From NCBI GenBank assembly GCA_963751695.1, contig CAVVVP010000002.1, positions 496,001 to 560,000 on the forward strand: a stretch of DNA of 64,000 nucleotides, written 5' to 3'. Shown one piece after another: positions 43,264 to 52,348 of the stretch (the first letter of the stretch is position 1; each line of letters opens with the position of its first letter). The DNA comes from SZUA-22 sp963751695. GTDB taxonomy: Bacteria > Bacteroidota > Ignavibacteria > Ignavibacteriales > Melioribacteraceae. Under the pieces are notes generated by a model that did not search any database, was not told the DNA's origin, and worked only from the letters and a program-made list of their open reading frames with translations. A program made the position numbers and the translations under genes.

Positions 43264-43680
43264 ATGGATAAACAATTAATTGATAAATTTTCTGAATTAA
43301 AATCGATTGAAAATTTTGAAAAATTTTTTAACAGCGATCGGATTACTTTTACTTCAAGTGTACCTGATTCAGTTCTATCCTTACTGATACTTACAAAACT
43401 CCCTCATAAAAAACAGATAGTTATATTTTTACCTAATAGAATAAAAGTCGATGAAACAAAAGTAGAGCTCAGTGAATTAGGATTTGAAGAAGATCTTGTT
43501 ATAATTAGCGAATTTTCAAGTGAGTCGATTCAAGAAAAGATAACCGCACTCTCAAAGAAAGAAAGATTTATTCTGGTCTCAACTTATCAACTTTTAAAAC
43601 TCCTTTACCTGCGAAAAAAAATCTTCAGAAAAACACTACATCTATCGAGGCTGGCGGTGAAATTTCGTATGATGAGTTGA
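43264..43680 (+). CDS. mfd: Transcription-repair coupling factor, N-terminal fragment before a frameshift
   Basis: The first 113 codons (MDKQLIDKFSELKSIENFEK ... ERFILVSTYQLLKL) are the start of Mfd. After codon 113 this frame reads LYLRKKIFRKTLHLSRLAV, which is unlike Mfd, and soon stops. In the -1 frame the sequence continues as PLPAKKNLQKNTTSIEAGGE then ISYDELIEYLELL, as Mfd should. One base, most likely a C, is missing in the ACTCCTTT run near 43600-43604. The break is a real mutation or a sequencing error; the intact remainder favours the latter or a very recent event. Confidence 0.88.
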   Translation: MDKQLIDKFSELKSIENFEKFFNSDRITFTSSVPDSVLSLLILTKLPHKKQIVIFLPNRIKVDETKVELSELGFEEDLVIISEFSSESIQEKITALSKKERFILVSTYQLLKLLYLRKKIFRKTLHLSRLAVKFRMMS

Positions 43681-46619
43681 TTGAATATCTTGAACTTCTT
43701 CATTATTCGAAAGATAAATATGTTGGAAATCCAGGCGACTATTCTGTAAGAGGAAGTATCATTGATTTTTGGTCCTATAGCGAAAAGCACCCATGCCGTG
43801 TTGAATTTGATGGTGATTTTCTTGAATCGATAAGACATTTTGATTCTGAAAGTCAACGATCCTCCGATAGAGTTGATTCTGTAACAATTGCTTCAAGCAT
43901 AAGTAAAAATGAAGTGTCGGATAACTCTACTATTTTTGACTACTTGGAAAACTCTGTTGTATTCGCTAACCAATTTGAATTGCAGAATCTTTGTACAAAA
44001 AAGATTCCAATTCTTGATGAAAATCAGTCCGAAAATAATATAGATGATGAATTAAAGGAAGAACTATTTGAAGGCAAAATTGAATCAGAAAGCGACAAAC
44101 AAGATGAAGATAATTGTGACGAAAAAGTACTAAGTTATAAAGAACTCCTAAATCATAATGTTCGCTGGATTATAGAAGCAGCACTAAGCGAAGAATCAAA
44201 ATATGACTTCATGATATCAAACGCTCCTATTGTGAAATCCAACTTTGAGATTTTATTCAAAACATTGATGGAATATTCTCAAAACGACTTCCAAATAATA
44301 ATTACTGCTGAAAATGCTTTACATACAAATCGACTAATTGATCTACTCTCTGATTTCAAATCTGAAATAACTCATTTAATAGAGGATGGAGAAATCAAGA
44401 TAATTGAGGCTCCAATAAAAGAAGGTTTTGTTTCAAAAAAAGATAAACTACTAGTACTGACTGATTATCAGATATTTAATAAACCTTATCGAACAAACCT
44501 TCCAAGAAAATCAAAATACAAAAAATCAAGAGTTAAAGACTTTGCCTCAATTAAAAAGGGAGACTATGTTGTTCATGAAAATTTTGGTATCGGCAAATAT
44601 GTCGGATTGGAAACAATTAAGATCGGACTAATTGAGCAAGAGAGTATTAAAATTCTGTATGCTGAAGACGGTGTTGTTTATGTTAATCTAAACTACCTTT
44701 CACAGATAAAAAAATTCTCATCAAACGAGCAAGTCTCTCCAAAGCTTTCCACGCTAGGTAGCAATGAATGGAAAAACACGAAGAAGAAAGTTAAATCGAA
44801 AATAAAAGATGCCGCAAGAGAGTTGATCAAACTTTATGCGAAAAGAAAAGCTACACCTGGATTCAAGTTCAGTGATGACACGATCTGGCAGAAGGAGTTG
44901 GAAGCCTCGTTCCTTTATGAAGACACTCCAGACCAAATGAAAGTAACCGACCAAGTAAAGGGTGATATGGAAAACGAAAACCCCATGGATAGATTAGTTT
45001 GCGGTGATGTTGGATTTGGAAAGACAGAAATTGCAGTCCGAAGCGCTTTTAAGGCTGTAAATGATGGTAAACAAGTAGGATTACTTGTTCCAACAACTAT
45101 CCTAGCTGAGCAGCATTTCAATACATTTAAAGATCGACTTTCTCAATTCCCAGTAAAAGTTGCAGTGTTATCAAGATTTATAAAACCTTCGGTTCAAAAA
45201 GAAATTTTACTTCAATTAGCTCAAGGAAAAGTTGACATAGTAATTGGAACGCATAGATTGCTGTCGAAGGATATTAAGTTCAAAGATCTTGGATTATTAA
45301 TAATTGATGAAGAGCATAGATTTGGTGTAATGGCAAAGGAGAAACTCCGCTCACTTAAAGCAAATGTTGACACACTTACTTTAACAGCGACTCCAATACC
45401 AAGAACGTTAAATTTATCGCTACTTGGTGCGCGCGATCTCTCCTTGATTGCAACTCCTCCACCCAATAGGCAGCCGATTTATACACAAGTCCACAAGTTC
45501 GATATTATTAAAATTAAAGATTGGATTAAAAAAGAAGTCGATAGAGGTGGACAGATTTATTTCGTTCATGATCGTGTGCAATCGATTGATAAGATCGCTG
45601 AATATCTGAGGAAACATATTCCAAGTGTAAAGATAGGCATTGCACATGGACAGATGAAATCAAGCAACTTGGAAAATGTACTCCACGACTTTATGAATAA
45701 AGAATATCATATTCTACTGGCAACAAAGATCATCGAGTCTGGTCTTGATATCCCTAACGTAAATACTATAATTATTAACCGAGCAGATCGGTTTGGACTA
45801 GCAGAACTTCACCAATTAAGAGGAAGAGTTGGAAGATCAAGCAGACAAGCATTTGCTTATCTAATTGTTCCATCATTAAAAAGCATCTCTAAAAAAGCGT
45901 TGAGGCGACTTCAGGCAATTGAGGAATACACCGATCTTGGTGAGGGCTTTAATCTATCGATGCGCGATCTTGAAATTCGCGGAGCTGGGAACCTGCTTGG
46001 AACTGAACAGAGCGGAGCAATCGACTCAGTTGGATTTGAAATGTACGTAAAGATGCTGGATGAAACTGTTGAAGAACTTAAACAAAGTGAGTTTAAGGAT
46101 GAATTTAAAGAATTACCCATTACTCTTGAACGATCGGAACCAACGATTGATACTTACTTTGAGCTTGGTATTCCAAAAGGTTATATGCCGGATCAGAGTG
46201 ATAGACTTAGCTACTACACCGCAATGTTCTCCATAGTTAAAACTGAAGAGATTAATGAAATTAAGGAAGACATGGAAGATCGTTTCGGAAAAATTCCAAA
46301 AATTGTTGAACTTCTAATAATGACTGCTATTATTAGATATTATGCATCAATCACACTTTTAGAGCGAATCGTTATCCTTAGAGATAAGATCTCTATCATT
46401 TTACCAAAAACTGGAAGAGAAGAATTTTATCAAAATAAATTTCCAATTTTGATGCAGTTGATTATGGAGTCATATTCCAAACAGATTAAATTTCAGCAGA
46501 AAAAAGATGTTATGAAACTTGAAATGAAAAATGAATTCAGATCAAGCGAGGAAGCACTAAATTTTGTGAGTGACTTTCTACAAGAAACTAACTTAAAAGT
46601 TTTTCAAAATGGTAATTAG
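43677..46619 (+). CDS. mfd: Transcription-repair coupling factor, main part (frame open from 43602)
   Basis: This fragment holds nearly all of Mfd, the translocase that removes stalled RNA polymerase and recruits UvrA. It includes the UvrB-like region (KYVGNPGDYSVRGSIIDFWS), the RNA-polymerase-interacting domain (IKKGDYVVHENFGIGKYVGLE, typical of the CarD-like/RID segment), Walker A CGDVGFGKTEIAVRSAFKA, the DEEH box IIDEEHRFGV, TATPIPRTLNLSLLGARDLS, GLDIPNVNTIIINRADRFGLAELHQLRGRVGRS and the C-terminal TRCF domain. An internal Asp/Glu-rich stretch (about 110-150) is unusual. Joined with the N-terminal fragment it gives about 1,118 residues, close to normal. Confidence 0.95.
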   Translation: MIEYLELLHYSKDKYVGNPGDYSVRGSIIDFWSYSEKHPCRVEFDGDFLESIRHFDSESQRSSDRVDSVTIASSISKNEVSDNSTIFDYLENSVVFANQFELQNLCTKKIPILDENQSENNIDDELKEELFEGKIESESDKQDEDNCDEKVLSYKELLNHNVRWIIEAALSEESKYDFMISNAPIVKSNFEILFKTLMEYSQNDFQIIITAENALHTNRLIDLLSDFKSEITHLIEDGEIKIIEAPIKEGFVSKKDKLLVLTDYQIFNKPYRTNLPRKSKYKKSRVKDFASIKKGDYVVHENFGIGKYVGLETIKIGLIEQESIKILYAEDGVVYVNLNYLSQIKKFSSNEQVSPKLSTLGSNEWKNTKKKVKSKIKDAARELIKLYAKRKATPGFKFSDDTIWQKELEASFLYEDTPDQMKVTDQVKGDMENENPMDRLVCGDVGFGKTEIAVRSAFKAVNDGKQVGLLVPTTILAEQHFNTFKDRLSQFPVKVAVLSRFIKPSVQKEILLQLAQGKVDIVIGTHRLLSKDIKFKDLGLLIIDEEHRFGVMAKEKLRSLKANVDTLTLTATPIPRTLNLSLLGARDLSLIATPPPNRQPIYTQVHKFDIIKIKDWIKKEVDRGGQIYFVHDRVQSIDKIAEYLRKHIPSVKIGIAHGQMKSSNLENVLHDFMNKEYHILLATKIIESGLDIPNVNTIIINRADRFGLAELHQLRGRVGRSSRQAFAYLIVPSLKSISKKALRRLQAIEEYTDLGEGFNLSMRDLEIRGAGNLLGTEQSGAIDSVGFEMYVKMLDETVEELKQSEFKDEFKELPITLERSEPTIDTYFELGIPKGYMPDQSDRLSYYTAMFSIVKTEEINEIKEDMEDRFGKIPKIVELLIMTAIIRYYASITLLERIVILRDKISIILPKTGREEFYQNKFPILMQLIMESYSKQIKFQQKKDVMKLEMKNEFRSSEEALNFVSDFLQETNLKVFQNGN

Positions 46620-46723
46620 CCTAGAATATATCTATCCGAGAAATGTTTTGTATCAAAAAAAAATTTTCTTAAATTAAATTTCCTCTTACTAACAGTTATT
46701 TAACCTATTTGATCGGGAAGAAA

Positions 46724-47350
46724 ATGAAAAAGAAAAATCACAAGAAGGAGATTACAAGGCGCTCATTTTTAAAAGGAATGGGTATAACGACTGCTGGTGC
46801 TACCGCTCTAAATAGCGGATTATTAGCTAAACAAATGGAAAAAGTTGGATTACTCGCTCCAGAATATATTATTCCAGCAGATGGACAAAAGATTTCTCTC
46901 GCAGTGAATGGACAAAAGAAATCAATCTTTGTCGAGCCTAGAACAACCCTAGCAGAAGCATTAAGGTTAAAATTGGATCTTACAGGAACCAAACTTGGAT
47001 GTGAACGAGGAGCTTGTGGAGCATGTACCGTGATATTAGATGGTAAGCCTGTAAACTCGTGCATGACCTTAGCTTTGGATGCTATAGGATCAACAATCGA
47101 AACAATTGAGGGACTTGCCAATGGCAAAAATCTACATGCATTGCAAAAATCTTTCATCGAACATGATGCAATGCAGTGCGGATTTTGTACTGCTGGTTTA
47201 GTTATGAGCAGTAAAGCGTTACTAGATAATAATTCCAATCCAAGTGAATATGAGATCAAGGAAGCAGTTAGTGGAAATCTTTGTCGCTGTGGTACTTATC
47301 CAAAAGTATTTGAAGCAGTCGAATCAGTTGCTTCTGGAAATATTAAATAA
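46724..47350 (+). CDS. Tat-exported [2Fe-2S] subunit of a xanthine dehydrogenase-family oxidoreductase
   Basis: A twin-arginine signal (TRRSFLKGMGITTAGATAL) starts the protein, so it is exported folded with its partners. The ferredoxin-like [2Fe-2S] motif is GCERGACGACTVILDG, and the C-terminal all-helical [2Fe-2S] motif is QCGFCTAGLVMS with GNLCRCGTYPK. This matches PaoA of the periplasmic aldehyde oxidoreductase PaoABC. The chosen ATG follows a GGGAAG ribosome-binding site; the frame is open from a TTG five codons earlier. The following gene starts 13 bp downstream. Confidence 0.92.
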   Translation: MKKKNHKKEITRRSFLKGMGITTAGATALNSGLLAKQMEKVGLLAPEYIIPADGQKISLAVNGQKKSIFVEPRTTLAEALRLKLDLTGTKLGCERGACGACTVILDGKPVNSCMTLALDAIGSTIETIEGLANGKNLHALQKSFIEHDAMQCGFCTAGLVMSSKALLDNNSNPSEYEIKEAVSGNLCRCGTYPKVFEAVESVASGNIK

Positions 47351-47363
47351 TTGAGGAAATATT

Positions 47364-49670
47364 ATGCCTAAAGAAGTAACCGTATTTGTCGGTGTAAATG
47401 ATAATCTAAAAATGATAAAAACCGAAATTCCAGAGAATGAACCAAAACCATGGGACGGTAAAGATCAATTAAAATATGTTGGTGGAAAAGTTACTCGAAT
47501 TGATGGCCACTTAAAAACTTCTGGCAGAGCCAAATACACAGCTGATATAAATCTACCTGGTATGCTCTGGGCTAAATACCTCCGCTCCCCTCATCCATCT
47601 TGCATCGTAAAAAGCATTGATACTTCGAAGGCGGAAAAATATCCAGGAGTTAAAGCAATAGAAGTAGTTGGTGAATTACCTATGACTATTCGCTTTGCGG
47701 GGGATGAAATACTCGCAATTGCTGCTACTAGCGAACAGATTGTTGATGAAGCAATAAAGTTAATTAAAGTTGAATATGAAGTGTTGGATTTTGTAGTAGA
47801 TATTGAAGAAGCTAGAAATATAACTTCTCATCAAGTTCATGAAGAAACAATAAAGCGCGAAGTTACCGATGCAGACATTGATGAAGCAGATGAAGGAGTA
47901 AAACAAAGTGGGAATATTCGAGGTCCAAACGTTAGCGGAAGTCCGGAAAGTATTACTGAAGATGATATTGAAAAAACTCTTGGGGAATGTACAAATGTTA
48001 TTGAAGCAACATACAAAACCCAGGTTCAAACACACAGTGCGATGGAGACACATGGGGTTGTTGCCGAGTGGACTGCGGATGATAAGCTAAAAGTTTATGC
48101 TTCTACGCAGGGTACTTTTTCTGTGAGAAATCAACTTGCTAAGCATTTTGATTTGCCAGAATCTAATGTTCAAGTTATTACTGAATTTATGGGTGGTGGA
48201 TTTGGTGCTAAACTTGGTGCAGGAATTTATAGCCAATCTGCGGCAAAGCTGGCAAAAAAGACAAAAACTCCCGTCAGATTAATGCTTGATAGAAAAGAGG
48301 AGCACCTTTGTGTAGGTAACAGACCCAGTTCAGTGCAGAAGTATAAAATTGGTTCTGATGCTAATAATATAATTAAAGCTGTTAAATTGGAAGCATATGG
48401 AACTGCTGGTATCGGAACTGGTTCAGGTTCAGATGGACCAGCAAAAAACTTATATCTACCAGAAAATGTTTATGTATCTCATGCTGATGTTTTTACTAAT
48501 GCCGGACCCAGTGCTGCCTTCAGAGCTCCTGGACATCCTCAAGGTACATTTGGATTTGAGCAAGCAGTTGATGAGTTAGCCAATGAAATTGGAATTGATC
48601 CTCTAGAATTAAAATTATTGAATACGAAAAATGATGAAGTTCGCCAATATCAGATGAAGAAAGGCGCAGAAATGATTGGTTGGAAAAATCGTAATTCCAA
48701 CCCAAATTCTGATAAAGGACCAATAAAAAGAGGTTTTGGATTTGCAAATAGCGTTTGGTATTACATAAGAACTTTAGGGCACATTGTAACAGTAACTATT
48801 GCTAATGATGGAACAGTTAAACTTGTAAATGGTGCTCAGGATATAGGTGGAGGCATCACTACTGTCTTAGCGACTGTTGCGGCAGAAGAATTAGGACTTA
48901 AACCAAAAGATATAAAAGTTCAAATTGGTAATACTGATCTAGGGCAAGGCCCTGCGTCAGGTGGAAGTCAAACCACGCCTAGTCTAACACCAGCTGCCAG
49001 AAACGCTGCCTATCAAGCAAAGCTTAAACTTTTTGAAATCGCTGCACCCTTACTTGATGAAAAGATTGAGAATCTTTTTGCAGAAGATGGAAAAATAGTC
49101 GTTAAAAATAATCCTGCAAAAAACATAACTTTTAAACAAGCTGCCTCTAAAATTCAAGGATCACAGATTACAGGGATTGGAGAGAGAGTTAAAGACAGCA
49201 GAACAGATGGAGTAAGATGGTGGATTTCAGGAGCACAATTTGCTGATGTTTCAGTTGACGTAGAAACTGGAATTATTAAGGTGAACAAAATAGCTGCTGT
49301 TCATGATTGCGGAAGACCTATGGATAGATTAACTATTGAAAGTCAAATAAATGGCGGAGTTATTCAAGGTATTAGCTATGCACTTTATGAGGATAGAATC
49401 TTAGACCGAACGACCGGAGTAATGGTTAATGCTAATTTTGAACAGTACAAAATTGCCGGTGCAAAAGAAATCCCAGAAATAGAAATTGACATTATGGATG
49501 TAAATCAGGGAATGAATAGTACTGGAGCAGTTGGAATTGGTGAACCTGCCACAATCCCTACATCAGCAGCGATTGCCAACGCTGTATATAATGCTATTGG
49601 AGTAAGAATGAGAGAATTACCAATGACACCCGATAAAATACTCAATTCACTCTATGAAGGAGGTGCATAA
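47364..49670 (+). CDS. Molybdopterin-binding subunit of a xanthine dehydrogenase-family oxidoreductase
   Basis: The 768-residue large subunit has the aldehyde-oxidase/xanthine-dehydrogenase a/b hammerhead domain (RIDGHLKTSGRAKYTADINLPG), the Moco-binding repeats FMGGGFGAKLGAGIYSQSA, NAGPSAAFRAPGHPQGTFGFEQAVDELA, and GQDIGGGITT-like AQDIGGGITTVLA. The C-terminal GAVGIGEPATIPTSAAIANAVYNAIG carries the catalytic Glu (GIGEPA). It resembles PaoC; these enzymes oxidise aldehydes or related compounds. Its stop overlaps the next gene's start (ATAATG). Confidence 0.93.
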   Translation: MPKEVTVFVGVNDNLKMIKTEIPENEPKPWDGKDQLKYVGGKVTRIDGHLKTSGRAKYTADINLPGMLWAKYLRSPHPSCIVKSIDTSKAEKYPGVKAIEVVGELPMTIRFAGDEILAIAATSEQIVDEAIKLIKVEYEVLDFVVDIEEARNITSHQVHEETIKREVTDADIDEADEGVKQSGNIRGPNVSGSPESITEDDIEKTLGECTNVIEATYKTQVQTHSAMETHGVVAEWTADDKLKVYASTQGTFSVRNQLAKHFDLPESNVQVITEFMGGGFGAKLGAGIYSQSAAKLAKKTKTPVRLMLDRKEEHLCVGNRPSSVQKYKIGSDANNIIKAVKLEAYGTAGIGTGSGSDGPAKNLYLPENVYVSHADVFTNAGPSAAFRAPGHPQGTFGFEQAVDELANEIGIDPLELKLLNTKNDEVRQYQMKKGAEMIGWKNRNSNPNSDKGPIKRGFGFANSVWYYIRTLGHIVTVTIANDGTVKLVNGAQDIGGGITTVLATVAAEELGLKPKDIKVQIGNTDLGQGPASGGSQTTPSLTPAARNAAYQAKLKLFEIAAPLLDEKIENLFAEDGKIVVKNNPAKNITFKQAASKIQGSQITGIGERVKDSRTDGVRWWISGAQFADVSVDVETGIIKVNKIAAVHDCGRPMDRLTIESQINGGVIQGISYALYEDRILDRTTGVMVNANFEQYKIAGAKEIPEIEIDIMDVNQGMNSTGAVGIGEPATIPTSAAIANAVYNAIGVRMRELPMTPDKILNSLYEGGA

Positions 49671-50659
49671 TGAACAAATTTGAATATGCACAACCCAAAT
49701 CAATTGCTGAAGTTTTTCAGTATTTAAAAGATGATTCGAAAATTAAAGCCGGTGGTGTTGATCTGCTTGATTTAATGAAAGAAGGCTTATCAGAACCACG
49801 GCGACTTGTAAATATTCGAAATATTGATGAATTAAAGTTTATCAATGAGAAGAGTGATGGTTCCCTTTCAATTGGTCCGGTAATAACATTAACCGAATTA
49901 TCCGAAAATGAGGTAGTAAAAAAATATTTCCCTTCTCTTGCATCTTCTGCGGGATTAGTAGCATCACCTCAAATAAGAAATAGTGCTACATTAGGTGGTA
50001 ATCTATGCCAAAGACCTAGGTGCTGGTACTTCAGAAGTGTTGATTTCAATTGTTCTCGAAAGGGGGGTGAAGAGTGTTTTGCTTTATTGGGTGAAAATAA
50101 ATATCATGCTATTCTCGGCAACGACAACGGTTGTGCGATTGTTCATCCATCTGCGACTGCAGTCTCTTTAACTGCCCTAAATGCTAGCTTAGTAATATCA
50201 GACGGAAAAAATTCTAGAACAGTTCCAATTGCTGATTTTTATATCACTCCTGATAAAGATATTACAAAAGAAACTATTCTATCTGATAGTGAGCTTATCA
50301 CCGAAATTTTAATTCCAAAAGAATCAAAAATTCTTAAAAACCATTATATAAAATTGAAAGAGAAAGAATCATTTGATTGGCCACTAGCAGATGTAGCCGT
50401 TGCACTAAAAATGAATGGCAATAGATGTAGTGAAGCAACCGTTATTCTCGGCTCCGCTGCTCCAGTTCCTTGGATTTCAAAAGAAGCAAGTGAAGTTTTA
50501 GTTGGAAGTGAAATTTCGAAAGAGATTGCTAGAAAGGCTGCAAATGCCTCTATGAAAGAAGCGTTTACACTCGAACAAAACAATTATAAGATCCAACTAT
50601 TCAAAACAATAGTATATAGAACTATATGTGAGACAGTCGGATTAGATCCGTATGCTTAG
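49670..50659 (+). CDS. FAD-binding subunit with an extra [4Fe-4S] site, PaoB-like
   Basis: The 329-residue subunit has the FAD-binding PCMH motifs IKAGGVDLLDLMKEG and SPQIRNSATLGGNLCQRPRCWYFR. The CQRPRCWYFR motif with downstream FNCSRKGGEECFALLGENKYH and GNDNGCAIVHPS supplies the cysteines of an added [4Fe-4S] cluster found in PaoB and HcrB, and absent from ordinary xanthine dehydrogenase FAD subunits. The C-terminal CO-dehydrogenase flavoprotein domain is present. Gene order is [2Fe-2S], Moco, FAD, different from E. coli paoABC (FAD second). Confidence 0.92.
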   Translation: MNKFEYAQPKSIAEVFQYLKDDSKIKAGGVDLLDLMKEGLSEPRRLVNIRNIDELKFINEKSDGSLSIGPVITLTELSENEVVKKYFPSLASSAGLVASPQIRNSATLGGNLCQRPRCWYFRSVDFNCSRKGGEECFALLGENKYHAILGNDNGCAIVHPSATAVSLTALNASLVISDGKNSRTVPIADFYITPDKDITKETILSDSELITEILIPKESKILKNHYIKLKEKESFDWPLADVAVALKMNGNRCSEATVILGSAAPVPWISKEASEVLVGSEISKEIARKAANASMKEAFTLEQNNYKIQLFKTIVYRTICETVGLDPYA

Positions 50660-50668
50660 GAGAAATAA

Positions 50669-50884
50669 ATGCAAAAGATAATAAAATCTAACTGTAAGTT
50701 TTTAACTACAAAGAAAGCTTATATTCCGAATCAGAAAGACCCTGAGAGTTGGAGAACCAATCAGTCAACAACTGGTAGTTATTGGTGTATTAAATCTATG
50801 ACAGCAACTGGACCGGATGGAAATCTCGTTGCACCTGAGGGATGTCAAGATCACAGAGAGTGTTTCAATACAATAGAATTTTAA
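50669..50884 (+). CDS. Small Cys-containing protein after the oxidoreductase genes
   Basis: This 71-residue protein (MQKIIKSNCKFLTTKKAYIP, SYWCIKSMTATGPDGNLVAP, EGCQDHRECFNTIEF) has four cysteines and no signal peptide. A strong AGGAG ribosome-binding site 5 bases before the ATG and a 9-bp gap from the FAD-subunit gene make it the fourth gene of the operon. I know no family name. It ends 4 bp into the convergent nucleotidyltransferase gene. A role in maturation or electron transfer of the oxidoreductase is conceivable. Confidence 0.7.
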   Translation: MQKIIKSNCKFLTTKKAYIPNQKDPESWRTNQSTTGSYWCIKSMTATGPDGNLVAPEGCQDHRECFNTIEF

Positions 50885-51528
50885 CTCATTTTTTTTGCAG
50901 AAACTTCTTTTAGCAATTCTTTGTAATCCTCATCTGTATCAATGTCTTGCAGTATTTGAGGATACTTACACATCCAAAATCGCTTTTTAATTTCCATCTT
51001 ATCTCTGATCATTTTTAGGTTTGCTGATGAATCAGCTGATTCAATATGTGCGCTAATATTTTTATTAAATAGAATTGGATGCCCATTTCGACCACCAAAC
51101 TGCGGTTGTATCCATTCATCATTGGGTTTGACTTCTTGACAAAATTCTTCATAAAAATTAACTGGGAGTGAAGGCTGATCTATAAAATGATATAAAATCC
51201 ATTCTGTTTCATTTACGAATCTTACACCAGTTTGAAGCGACGTGAACATTCCCTCTTGAAAATTTCTGTTATAGACAACTTTTATGTTTGAATTTATGCG
51301 CCATTCTCCTTGACCAATTTCTTCAGCAGTAATAGCAAAATGATTTTCAAGTTCTGAAAGAATTAGCTTATTGTTGTATCCACCAACAACTATGATATCT
51401 GATGTAACTGATGAGACTTTCTTGATAATTGTTATTAGTAAAGAATATTCCTTGAATTTAAGCAACGGCTTGAATTCTGTCATTCGACTTGAATATCCCG
51501 AGGCAATAATTAACCCAGATATTTTCAT
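50881..51528 (-). CDS. MocA/MobA-like nucleotidyltransferase (molybdenum cofactor cytidylyltransferase type)
   Basis: The 215-residue protein has the N-terminal NTP-transferase motif GLIIASGYSSRMTEFKPLLKFKEYSLL, LYHFIDQPSLPVNFYEEF for the metal site, and GRNGHPILFNKNI, a motif typical of MocA, which makes molybdopterin cytosine dinucleotide for xanthine dehydrogenase-family enzymes. Its position facing the oxidoreductase operon, with its start overlapping xdhC by 4 bp, supports this. The signature GxSxRMxxxKxLL is slightly diverged (SGYSSRMTEFKPLL). Confidence 0.85.
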   Translation of the reverse strand: MKISGLIIASGYSSRMTEFKPLLKFKEYSLLITIIKKVSSVTSDIIVVGGYNNKLILSELENHFAITAEEIGQGEWRINSNIKVVYNRNFQEGMFTSLQTGVRFVNETEWILYHFIDQPSLPVNFYEEFCQEVKPNDEWIQPQFGGRNGHPILFNKNISAHIESADSSANLKMIRDKMEIKKRFWMCKYPQILQDIDTDEDYKELLKEVSAKKMS

Positions 51529-52340
51529 TTAGCAATAATTTCTAAATTCTTAGAATAACGAATTGCTTGAAGCTCCGCTGCTATACTTAATGCAATTTCA
51601 TCTGCCGAATCACCACCAATCTTTAAACCAATTGGAGTATGAAGTTTGGAGAAATCTAGCTCAGAATTTATTTCTGCAAGAAGTTTTTCCTTAAGCTGCT
51701 TTCCCTTAGACTTAGAAGCAATTACTCCAACATATTTAACATCTAGCTTTCTAGAGTAAATACTATTTAGTATTTCGTAATCGAAAGAATGACCATGTGT
51801 TAGAGAGATGAGAAACGAATTATCTGGAGGATTGAAGCTATCTGCATATTCCAGATAGTCGGCACATATATACTCATCCGCTCCTGGAGCTGCATTAGGA
51901 TTGCTGAATTTCTCACGGTTATCAATCAGTTTTATATGAAATCCTATGTTTGGTAAAATTCTTAATAAAGCTTGCCCAACATGTCCTCCGCCGAATATAT
52001 AAACCTCTGGTTTCATTCTATAGACCTCATAAAATATTGATTCTTTTCCATTGCACATCATGGGAACAACTTTAACATCATTATCGACTGAATTTCCTTT
52101 CTGAGAAAGTAAATATTTTTGAAATTCGTTTTCACCATTATCCAACAACCTTTTGCACTGCTCAATGACCTCAAACTCAATAGCTCCGCCACCAACTGTA
52201 CCAAAGGATTGACCTGTTGAATCAAGGATCAATTTAAACCCACTCTTACCAGGAGCAGACCCATTTGATTCCACAACAGTTGCTACTACAAAAGTTTCAT
52301 TCGTTTCTATCAATTCTAAAATCTTTTTGTGATGATTCAT
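51525..52340 (-). CDS. XdhC-family molybdenum cofactor insertion protein
   Basis: The 271-residue protein has the XdhC N-terminal domain with FVVATVVESNGSAPGKSGFKLILD and FGTVGGGAIEFEVIEQC, and the C-terminal Rossmann domain with VYIFGGGHVGQALLRIL and FLISLTHGHSFDYEIL. It ends with TPIGLKIGGDSADEIALSIAAELQAI. XdhC binds and sulfurates Moco and inserts it into the large subunit. Gene order here (permease, xdhC, mocA) faces the three-subunit enzyme. Confidence 0.93.
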   Translation of the reverse strand: MNHHKKILELIETNETFVVATVVESNGSAPGKSGFKLILDSTGQSFGTVGGGAIEFEVIEQCKRLLDNGENEFQKYLLSQKGNSVDNDVKVVPMMCNGKESIFYEVYRMKPEVYIFGGGHVGQALLRILPNIGFHIKLIDNREKFSNPNAAPGADEYICADYLEYADSFNPPDNSFLISLTHGHSFDYEILNSIYSRKLDVKYVGVIASKSKGKQLKEKLLAEINSELDFSKLHTPIGLKIGGDSADEIALSIAAELQAIRYSKNLEIIAK

Positions 52341-52348
52341 TTTACTTT

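Noticed and set aside
46738..47259. A 173-codon minus-strand frame inside the [2Fe-2S] subunit gene
   Set aside because: It lies wholly within a convincing Tat-exported Fe-S protein gene and shows no domain or ribosome-binding site.
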